From a virus, in IMG/VR virus record IMGVR_UViG_3300013126_000075, positions 1-42,366 of that record: 42,366 nt of DNA. One strand, written 5' to 3'. The notes under the pieces are model-generated. The model had not been told where the DNA came from. It searched no databases and worked only from the letters and a program-made list of their open reading frames with translations. A program made the translations under genes and the position numbers. Below, in pieces: positions 1-9,300 of the stretch. The number at the start of each line of letters is the position of its first letter. Positions within the stretch are counted from its first letter, which is position 1.

Positions 1-176
1 CAGAGCCAGCACCAGCGGCTAAAGGTTTCGGTAAGAAAGCAGCTGCTGCCCCAGCTGCACAGGCAGCACCAGTAGAGAAAGAAGTAGAAGCAGCACCAGC
101 TGATGTACCATCTGCTACTTCACTGGCTGATGAAATCGCTGCACTGGTAGGTTCAGTAGGTGCTGATGATGCCTAA
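1..176 (+). CDS. Partial Ala/Pro-rich protein, C-terminal end
   Basis: Only the last ~57 codons lie in the window (frame starting at base 3, stop TAA at 174-176). The tail is rich in Ala, Pro, Lys and Glu and ends in an acidic stretch (GADDA). Low-complexity linkers ending in an acidic tip are typical of phage ssDNA-binding proteins and of some recombination or nuclease subunits. The downstream primase-helicase makes a replication role plausible, but no domain is visible here. The next gene starts inside its last codons, so the two are translationally coupled. Function unassigned; the reading frame itself is well supported by composition and overlap. Confidence 0.6.
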   Translation, partial: EPAPAAKGFGKKAAAAPAAQAAPVEKEVEAAPADVPSATSLADEIAALVGSVGADDA

Positions 177-450
177 TCCAATCGACTTCGCTAAAGTCGA
201 GGCACTTCGTAAACACATGATGCTTCGCAGACAGGATATGTCCGAACTGCTTGGCGTCACGAGGATGACTTACTTCCGATGGGTACAGGGCAGGGTTCCT
301 GAGGATAAGTATCTCGATAAAATTAGGCTTGTCTTAAAAAATCTTTTAGCTATCATGGTAGAAGATAAGTGGCCTACTCCAGATGTTATTATTCTGGATG
401 CGGAAACTAGACGAGCCAAATTAGACGAAGTGCTAAAGCGGTTTAACTGA
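166..450 (+). CDS. Small helix-turn-helix DNA-binding protein
   Basis: About 94 residues. The segment from MLRRQDMSELLGVTRMTYF to about residue 45 reads as a compact HTH of the Cro/CI/XRE type: a helix with LRRQDMSELLGV, a turn, then a recognition helix with TRMTYFRWVQG. The C-terminal half (LDKIRLVLKNLLAIM...) is helical and could dimerise. ATG at 166 or 169 is chosen over an upstream GTG at 160, because it overlaps the stop of the preceding gene in the usual coupled arrangement with AGG just upstream. It lies directly before the primase-helicase and is a candidate repressor or activator for the GGTTAC palindromes at 35258 and 36686. That link is inference only. Confidence 0.75.
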   Translation: MMPNPIDFAKVEALRKHMMLRRQDMSELLGVTRMTYFRWVQGRVPEDKYLDKIRLVLKNLLAIMVEDKWPTPDVIILDAETRRAKLDEVLKRFN

Positions 451-458
451 TGGAGTGG

Positions 459-472
459 GGGGCTTCGGCCCC
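459..472 (+). other. UUCG tetraloop hairpin between genes
   Basis: A perfect 5-bp GGGGC/GCCCC stem closes a TTCG loop in the 43-base gap between the HTH gene and the primase-helicase gene. No T-run follows, so it is not a convincing rho-independent terminator. It could be an mRNA-stabilising or processing hairpin. The same stem-loop occurs at 27139-27152, where a T-run makes it a terminator for the other strand. Confidence 0.55.
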
Positions 473-493
473 TCATAATGATACGGGGATAAT

Positions 494-3349
494 ATGAACA
501 CGCTGGATTTCTTTCGGCGGGTACTCCCATCTGAGGGGCTATACTGTATAGCCAGCTTTACCAAAGACCATCCTGCACCAAGGCATGGTTTTTTCAACTC
601 AGTGGATGAACTCGCAAAGGTGGCCTTAGCACTTGACGCTAGGGGAAACACAACATACTACGCCATAGCTGCATATAACGATAAAAAACGTAAGCAGGAA
701 TTTGTTAGTAGCATCCGTGTAATCGCAATGGATGTAGATTGTGGCGAGAACAAACCATATCCATCATATAAGGAAGGCCTTGTCGCACTGGGTAAATTCG
801 TAGCTGACTTCGGTATGCCGAAGCCTATGATTGTATTCTCAGGCGGTGGTCTGCACGTATATTGGATACTAGAAGAAGCACTGGACTACGACACGTGGAA
901 GCCATTGGCAGAAGCGATGAAGGCCTTGGCCTTAAACAGTGGCTTTATGATTGACCCTGCTGTTACTGGTGATGCGGCACGAATACTACGACCAGTCGGC
1001 ACTACGAACAACAAGAACGGCAACACAGTTAAGTTACTGGTAGATGCACCAAATGTACCGCTTATCTACTTACGTTCCATACTCGAACAACATAGAGCAA
1101 TTCCAAAGGCTCAACCGGTGAGCCAGAGGTCAGCATCCAGCAGTACGTTGTTGGATGCTTTAGCAGTTAAGGTGGAGTTCAATCCATCCAGACCAGACAA
1201 AATCTATAGTGCTTGCGCTCAAGTGCAATGGGCTGTGGACAACCAAGATAAAGTAGAAGAACCTACTTGGTATGGTGTGTTAGGTATCGCTGCGTACTGT
1301 GAGAACCCTGAGTATATAGCCATTGAGTGGAGTAAGAACCACCCCGGCTTTGACCAGCAGAATACCATCGACAAGATGGCTCACTGGAAAGAACAGGTAT
1401 CAGGACCGACAACCTGCAAACGCTTTGCTGAACTCAACTCTGGCCTGTGTAAAGGCTGTAAATTCAAAGACAAGATTACCAGCCCTGCTATTCTCGGTGT
1501 GACCTACGTTGAAGCTGAGTCAGAGGCTGCAAAGTTTGACCCGATTGCTTCCGATGTGCCAATGCCTAGAGCGTTCAAGCGTACCACGGCAGGTATCGTA
1601 ATCAAGATTGAGGACAATGAAATACCAGTATGTTCGTTCGACATATATCCAGTAGGGTATGGCAAGGATGAGAGTCTTGGGTATGAAGTTGTACGATATA
1701 TGTGGAACAGACCACACGTTGGATGGACTGAGTTGGTTTTACGACAGGCCCATCTGGTCGATAACAGTAGTGAGTTTGGCACTACGATTGCAGACCAAGG
1801 CATCGTGCTTGAGTCAGCATCTAAGACAAAGAATTTTCAAATGCTACTACGTTCATACATGGAAGAATTAAAACAGAGGCGTGGTCTTACCAACCTGTAT
1901 TCGTCTATGGGCTGGAAGGATGGCTACAGTCAATTCATCATCGGCAACACATTATTACGCCGCCTGCCAGATGGTACGGTATCACAGGAGTCGGTAAACC
2001 TAGCATCATCCATAGCTAAAGTTGGCGACCAGATGTATGGTACAGCTGGCTCACGTGATGAGTGGGTGAAGTTTACCAAGATACTTGAAACAGCCAAGAT
2101 GACACCGCACAAGTTCTTGCTCGGCTTTAGTTTTGCCACACCGCTGCTCAAGATGACAGGCATTAAAGGTCTGACGTTATCCATCTACGGTGAAACTGGT
2201 GCGGGTAAAACTCTGGGTCAGTTGATGATGCAGTCGGTATGGGGTAATCCAGACCAGCTACACTTCGGTGGCAAGTTCACGCAGAATAGTATGTTTGCAA
2301 GGCTGTCTACTCACGGCAATCTACCCATGACTATTGATGAAACCACGATGATGGATGCCGATGAAGTGGGTGATATGTTGTACTGGGTAACACAGGGTAA
2401 GGATAAAGGCAGGTTAGGTAGAGCCGCCGAAGAAAAAGCAGCACGTGAGTTCCAGACTACTGCTACATTATCCACAAACAAATCCATACAAAGTATGCTC
2501 TACGCTGGTGGCAGTGCGTCAGATGCACAGCTTGCACGTTTGCTTGAGTTCCATATGCCAGTGCATCCGCTATTGAGTAAGGGTACGGCAGTTGGTCGTC
2601 AGCTGTATATGTTCCTCATGCACAACTATGGATGGGCAGGTCCGGAGTTCATTAAGAACGTAATGGAACTAGGCGAGGATAGGGTTAAGGCTATGGTACA
2701 ACACGCTATCGCTGAGTTCCCAACTAGGTATGGGGTAATATTCTCAGGTAACGAACGCTTCTGGGAAGTAGGTGTAGTACTTGCAGACTTGGGTAATCGA
2801 CTGGCTAAAGACTTCGGTTTAATCCAGTATGAAATTGAAGACGCAACCGAGTGGGCACTAGAAGAACTTGTAGGTATTAAGAAAAACGCACTGGCTAACC
2901 GTGTTGATGCGTTCGATTTACTTGGCGAGTTTATCAACGAGCATATGGACTCTGCTATTACCGTGATGCACACCGATGGTCAGAAACCAATGAAGGATAG
3001 CAGTAGACCATACGTTGCTGAGATTACAGTCCGTTATGACCTGTACCGTAAGACGTTCGATGGCAAGTTCACCAGCGGTACGGTAATGATTGAGCGAACT
3101 AAACTCAGACGTTGGTTGGCTAAACGTGGTATTGACTACAAAGGATTTCTCAACGAGTTTGATGCTGAGAACATCAATGCTACACCTAAGTCACAGAAGG
3201 CATACTTCGGTAAAGATGTTGGTATTAAAATCCCACAGTGCTATGTGGTTGGTATAAACCTAAACCACCCACGACTACAAGGTATCTTGGATGATGCCGA
3301 GCAATCAGTAGGCGATTTAAGTTTAGGTCAGATGAAGGTAGTTAGTTAG
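494..3349 (+). CDS. Primase-helicase (AEP primase + DUF927-type ATPase)
   Basis: 951 residues. The N-terminal domain carries archaeo-eukaryotic primase motifs: DVD at 80-82 (metal binding), SGGGLHVYW at 116-124 and DAARILRPVGTTNNK at 160-174. A PriCT-like linker follows with a probable zinc site formed by C241, C308, C319 and C322. The C-terminal part (~residues 360-950) is a DUF927-type helicase with Walker A GETGAGKT (566-573) and Walker B PMTIDE (611-616). The protein probably primes and unwinds phage DNA as one polypeptide, like primase-helicases of plasmids and phages. GGGGATAAT precedes the ATG. Its stop overlaps the stop of the convergent giant virion gene by 8 bases. Domain identification is confident; exact biochemical activity is by family. 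Confidence 0.88.
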   Translation: MNTLDFFRRVLPSEGLYCIASFTKDHPAPRHGFFNSVDELAKVALALDARGNTTYYAIAAYNDKKRKQEFVSSIRVIAMDVDCGENKPYPSYKEGLVALGKFVADFGMPKPMIVFSGGGLHVYWILEEALDYDTWKPLAEAMKALALNSGFMIDPAVTGDAARILRPVGTTNNKNGNTVKLLVDAPNVPLIYLRSILEQHRAIPKAQPVSQRSASSSTLLDALAVKVEFNPSRPDKIYSACAQVQWAVDNQDKVEEPTWYGVLGIAAYCENPEYIAIEWSKNHPGFDQQNTIDKMAHWKEQVSGPTTCKRFAELNSGLCKGCKFKDKITSPAILGVTYVEAESEAAKFDPIASDVPMPRAFKRTTAGIVIKIEDNEIPVCSFDIYPVGYGKDESLGYEVVRYMWNRPHVGWTELVLRQAHLVDNSSEFGTTIADQGIVLESASKTKNFQMLLRSYMEELKQRRGLTNLYSSMGWKDGYSQFIIGNTLLRRLPDGTVSQESVNLASSIAKVGDQMYGTAGSRDEWVKFTKILETAKMTPHKFLLGFSFATPLLKMTGIKGLTLSIYGETGAGKTLGQLMMQSVWGNPDQLHFGGKFTQNSMFARLSTHGNLPMTIDETTMMDADEVGDMLYWVTQGKDKGRLGRAAEEKAAREFQTTATLSTNKSIQSMLYAGGSASDAQLARLLEFHMPVHPLLSKGTAVGRQLYMFLMHNYGWAGPEFIKNVMELGEDRVKAMVQHAIAEFPTRYGVIFSGNERFWEVGVVLADLGNRLAKDFGLIQYEIEDATEWALEELVGIKKNALANRVDAFDLLGEFINEHMDSAITVMHTDGQKPMKDSSRPYVAEITVRYDLYRKTFDGKFTSGTVMIERTKLRRWLAKRGIDYKGFLNEFDAENINATPKSQKAYFGKDVGIKIPQCYVVGINLNHPRLQGILDDAEQSVGDLSLGQMKVVS

Positions 3350-6300
3350 AAATCTCGAACCCGTACAAGGCGGCTAGTTCTTCGGCCTCTTGTCTACCTG
3401 CTCTGGCAGATGACTTGAGTGCCCTAGCTGCCAGTGGTTTAGTAGCTTCTTTATACGCTCTGTTCACACCACCACTGAAATTTTTAATCTCAAGGCGTGT
3501 ACCTTTAACATCCTCATTCCAATCACGTACATAAGCTTGGACATTTGCAAGGCGGTCTTGGTCGCCATTGATTCTTGCTGCAACAGCCTCACGTATAGCT
3601 TCACTTCTAATCATCTGACCATAGCGTTGCTCTTGGTCATCGGCCATCATCCAATCCATCTGCACCTGAGCACGACTTGGGTAGAAGCCCACTGCCTTAC
3701 CGATAACCTCCCAAGCAGTTACATCTTGAGAAACCACATAGCCTTTACTATCTAGGATTGCACCTGTATTGGCGTACTTCCAAGCTTCAGTGGCGTTCTT
3801 AATAGCCCTAGCAGGGAAGTCTGTAAGTATCTTGCTGAATGGTTGTCTGCCTGTAATCACTGAAGGTATAGTTCCGGCTGCCCAGTCAAACGCACCAATC
3901 ATAAATGAGGTTGGCGCACCTGCCAAGTTCTCTACTTCACGCAATTTTTCCTGTGCAGAAGCAGATGGTTTAAACAAGGCAGTGCCCGGTACAATATCGC
4001 CAAGTCCCAAACGATTTGAGAATGACCATCCAGTGGTAGCATCCAGTAAACCACGCAACATGACAGGGCTAAGTGCCGCACCAAGTTCCGGGCCAAAGGC
4101 ATCACGAGTTAATCGGGCAAATTCTTTCTCTACTGAGCCGGACTGCAAGCCCATGCGCTGCATTAAACCGTCAATAATATCCAGTAAGTCGTCAGCACCC
4201 GGCAGGCCACGCAAACCAGACAGTAAAATCAGTGAACCCAGCATGATAATCTTACCGTTGCGGTCCATATTTTTGAGCAGCTGTAACATAATGATTGGAT
4301 ACTGCTTGTACATATAGACGAATGACATCAGGCCGCCACGGAAGAACGCTGGTCGGTTGTACTGTGAGTAGTCACCTTGTGTAGCATCGAGGGCTTTGTC
4401 AGCAGCTATACGTGCAGCATCGTCAGCCTGACCGGGGGTTTTGCCAGCAGCAATCTGGCGTTCATACTCACCACGGTAGGCAGCAAGCACAGTTACACGG
4501 CGGTTGAACTGCTCTGAATAACTGAATGGGAACATCCATGTCTGAACAAATTTCTGGAAGGTTGGGTTACCCATAAAGCCTTTGCGCCCGCGCACTGTAC
4601 CGGTTAGGGCGTTGAACTGGGCAGCATCCAGACGCTGTTCTTCCGTCAGGTCTTTTAAGAATCGTAACTCAGCACCAGTGATACCATCTTTGTTCTCATT
4701 AGCACCAGTGCGCTCAAGTTCTGCAAGCTGGGCGTCCAAGAAGTCCACATTGATGTACTTAGGATTGGCGGCAGCGATAGCAAACTTGGACAGTAATGCA
4801 CCAGCACGACCAGCACCAAGGCCAAGGCCAAAGTTATTCTCTGGGTTATATGATGACAAGTAAGCCCATGAGTTGGTAGGCAGTGACAGCATCTGTGTAA
4901 TACCTGTGGCGATAGAACCACCAAGCTGGGCAACCGCAGCCCAAGTACGTGCGCTCAGTGAGAACTGGTTGTTATTCCAGAAGTCATCAGCAAACACAAT
5001 GTCCCCAGTAGAGTCTTGCCAATCAAGCTGTGATTTGGCGCGTTCTTTATACCAGTTACCGCGCAGTACGTTAGTGTCGCCGACTTTCTCATTGGCTTTT
5101 TCGAAGTAGTATTTTTCTTGGTAGTACTCACGTGCTGCCAGTTCCTTGGCTGGGCCAGTAGCAGCTTCCCACTTGGCTTTAAGTTCTGCCAGTCGGTCAC
5201 GGTTACCAAACCAGTTGTTGTTATCTTCCAGTACCCCGTCAAACTGGTGGCGGAATGTCTTGTTAGCTGCAACATAAGCCTGCTGCTCAAGGAAGGCGGA
5301 TGAACTACGGACAACATCTTTGTCCCAGCCCGGTACACCAGCACGTTGTAAGTTAGCACGAGCCCTAGAGTTTTGTGCGGTAACTTTCTTAATCAGAATC
5401 TCACGGTCAGCTACTGGCATCTGTACACCCAAGCGACTAAGAGCATACATCACATCATCATAGTGCATGATGTCTACCAATGCAGGTGTAGTTTCTACAT
5501 CACTGACGATGGCTTTCAAGTACACTGAAACCACGCGGTTGTTGGCATCTCGCATGGTGTATTCGCCAGTAAGTAAGCCGTTTAACTCCTCAGCGTATCC
5601 AATAGACTCGTCTTTTTTCTCAGTCATAAACAGCGGTAAGGAATCCTGCTGCCCTTGATGCAGCTTAACTGGCTCCTCGTTACCATCAGCGTCAATGGTG
5701 TATGCTTGCACACGAACTTGGAACTTGCCTCGGCGAGATAGGGGGGCATAGCCACCAGCAATACTGCGCTTGGCATATAGTGAGTCATCGTTCAATGATA
5801 TGGTGAACGTACTGCGTTCCTCCATGGCGTAAGCCACAGGCCAGATTGATGAATCGGTGATGGCGTCTGTATCAGGGTCAATCTTTACACGCAGCTTATC
5901 CCGTAGCCCAATAACCAAAGTCTTAACTTCGTCAGGGGTGTAGTTAGGCAGCTTGGTTGCGAAATCATTAAGTGCGTTGTCGTTGTAGAATGACCGAGCA
6001 AAGCGCATTTCAGCATAATCCACAGCGTCAGCTTGAGATACTTCGTTCATCTTGAATCGGTTGTTCTCGTAGGACGAGCCTTCCATAGCGATACGGTCAT
6101 GCTCATCAGATACAGCAGTAATAAAGCGGCGTTCCGCCTCAGTCAAAGCTTTACTAAAGGCACGGTCAATACCACGATTAAGTACACGTTCTTGCTCGTA
6201 CATGGCTCCGTCATACTTGGCAGCCAATACATCCATCTGGCTTTCGTTGATAGCTTCACGGAACTGTAAGTACATCTTGTACTGGATACTATCTTCGGTC

Positions 6301-9300
6301 ATATCTTTAACCCATGCGAAGTCAGCCATGTCTTTGGTGTTCACATAGTTAGGTGCGCTGTATGTGTTGCTGTCGATTTGTTTCTTATATGACAGCTTGG
6401 TGCTACGCAGCATGGAATCGAATTTATCTTCCGTCTTGTCGTATGTAGCCTGCAATGAGGTCTTTACCTTGGTATCTTTGGCTGTGTCAATCTTACGCTG
6501 GATACGGTCAAGGTCACGTTTCTTGCGTGCTTCTATTACTGCAACTTCTTGGTCACGCTCAGACTCCAGCTGGGCTTTATACTCAGCTGTCATTGGTTTC
6601 TCAGTGTAACCCGTCTGAACATCAAAGCCTTTTTTGAAGTCGGCTACAGATAAAGTACCAGCTTTAGACAGTGACTCAAACGCATCTGGGTTCATAACGA
6701 TTTGACCCAGTTCAGTGGAGTATGCGATAGGGGCTTCAAACTTAGATTGCAGTTGTGAATCAGAGAACTGGTTACCTTTCAGTAGTGAACCAAGAGCCAG
6801 TAGTTGTCCAGCCTGTTGTGATTCCATAGGTTCAGGACCGTCACCGAACATCAGGAACTTAGCTTCGTGTGCAAGCTGTGTTAGCTTAGAGTATTTTGTC
6901 TTGAGTTTCTGCTGCATCTCACCTTTACGTTGGGTAAGACTGAAAACCAGTGCCGCACCCTTACTATCACGAGCCATGTCATCTTGAGTACGCAGAAGCC
7001 CAAAGAAGTTCTTCATGGTGTCCTTGGCGTTTACTTTTGTACCGTCATATTTACGGCGTAGGTCTGCAACTTTGGCATCGTTATTGTTCAACCAGTTCAT
7101 AATGCCTTCTAAACCACCGGTTGAAGTGACGTTTTGATTCATGGCGTTCATGGCAGCAGTTTGCTGGCCTTGTGGCGCGAGTTGGGCAAATCTTAATACC
7201 TCAACATCAGACCGGTCGAGTTCTCGCATCGTAGACGCTTCCTGCAAGAGAGTTTTTAGGTTGACCTCTGAACGACCCACACCTTGACGTACATACTTGC
7301 GTGATAGACTTACTAAGTAGCGAGCAGCATCATCGTTGAACTTGAATCCTAATTTATTCAGCTGGTTTTTAAGCCATGTCCAGAATCGCATCATGGTTGA
7401 TGAGTCGATTGCAGCTGCGCGGTCAGACAAAACTTCTTCCACGGCTTCCAAGAACGGAATATTCTGTACTTCTGACAGAACTACTGCTGCGTTGTTAACC
7501 TGCACATCAGAGTCAGCGATTGACTGTAAGATTTTATTAAGCTGTGCGTCACTGAACAAACCACGGAAACCTACGTGCCCCAGAATCTCATGAGCCATGA
7601 TAAAGTTGGCGTGTTTCTCACCATTGATATTGTCAGCAAACAGAACGACAGTGTTTCCCCATGCCATACCAGCGGCGTTGACAGCCTCGAAGTCCCCGGC
7701 CTTACGAGCGGCGGCAGCTTCTCTAAACAACTTGGGATTTGTCTTACGCATATCATCCAGATTCTGGAACACATGAACCTTAGGTTTACGAGCCAGCTTG
7801 GATACGAACTTAGTTGCCATCAGGCGCAATGGACCTGCTTTCATTGGTTGGCTTGGCTTTTCATCAGCGCGGTAGTAGTTAGCTAGGTCACCATACACGT
7901 TATCATCCTCACGGATGCCTGACTCTTGCTGGAATTTAAGTTCCAGTGCAGCACGCTGGTCTTCCTCTGCATACTCCAGTTCAAGGTCGCGCAATACTTT
8001 ACGCGATTCTGCATGAACCTTAGCAAATTCTTCACGCGACATCTTGGCTTCTTCCACGCTGGACAGAACATACCTACTTGTGCCCGGCTTCTGCACTACG
8101 ATTGGTTTACCATCTTTAAAGAAATCCTCGATAGACCCGCGCTCGCCGACTACGAACGCAGTATCCTCAACTTGTTTATACAAAGCTTCCGCCTTGCGAG
8201 CTAAGGCTTTACGGTCAAATTCACCTTCTCGGTTATTGATAATAGTAGCAAGTTGTATTGCTGCACGGTCAATTTCCTCAACGGTATCATCAGCTTCCTT
8301 AACTGCCAGCGTAACTTCCTCATCTTTCTTAGCAGATACACGCACACCAATCTTAGGGTCGTTGAGCAAATTGTAATCGTTCAGCAGGGTGTACAGGCGT
8401 GAGCGAGGGTTGATGCTTGGCATCGTGATTGCAAACGCACGTAAGGCTTTAGTGAACTCAGCCACAGGGATAGGCTCTGCACCGAACAGGAACTCATTGG
8501 CTGTCTTGAATAACTTAGTAGCTTGGTTTGTTTCAGTAACGAATACATCCACGATGTCGTTCATTGCAACTTCGTACTCTTTAGGTGAGCCGGTAGTTTC
8601 CACAGTTTCAATAGCAGCCTCAAGTGCTTGTTGCGCGGCTAATGTTTCAGTTGATGCCTCACCTGACTTCTTCTCCTTCTCCTTCTCCTGTGCTGGAGAT
8701 GTGACCTGAGCGACTAACGATGCTAAAGATGTTTGTGGTACTTGAGCCGGTGCAGCTTGAGCTTTAGGTGCTTTAAGTCGTTGCTCACCTACCGGTGCGG
8801 CAGGTGTAGCCTTAGTCGTTTCAACTTTAGATTCTTTCTTCAGTGCTGCTTTGCCAGTTGGTTTAGGTGGTGTCGGCTCTGGTGGTTTAATACCACCGAT
8901 ACGGTCAGCCTCAGCCATCGAAGCTTTATTGGCTTCGACTAAATCAGTCCACTCTTTACGCTGTGCATCAGATAGCTTTTCCCATGTCGGTGCTTTGGGG
9001 TCGCGCTTGTCACGCCACTGAGTACGGGCTTCACGCTCCACGGACAACCGTGCTGCCTTTGCCTGCTGAGCAGCCTTTACATCTTGTAAACCTTTTCCTT
9101 GCTTTTCCTGCGTGGCTTTCTCAGTCAGTTTCTTGACAGCCTTAGATACTGTAACCGCATTGACTGGTCTACCTGTTGGTGGAATCTGACTGCCACCAAC
9201 CTCTGGAATACTACGGACTGGGCTCTTAACACCGGCAGAACGCAAGGCAGCTATAGTGGGTTCACCATCTTGGGTAAACAGTGACGTTTGTTTGGTGCGG

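Noticed and set aside
3769-4317. 182-codon open frame on the plus strand inside the giant virion gene
   Set aside because: Shadow of the giant gene; low-complexity Ser/Pro-rich translation with no start context.
7590-7610. Classical HExxH zinc protease site in the giant protein
   Set aside because: The spacing is HExxxH (H1259, E1260, H1264), so a gluzincin or metzincin call is not supported from sequence alone.
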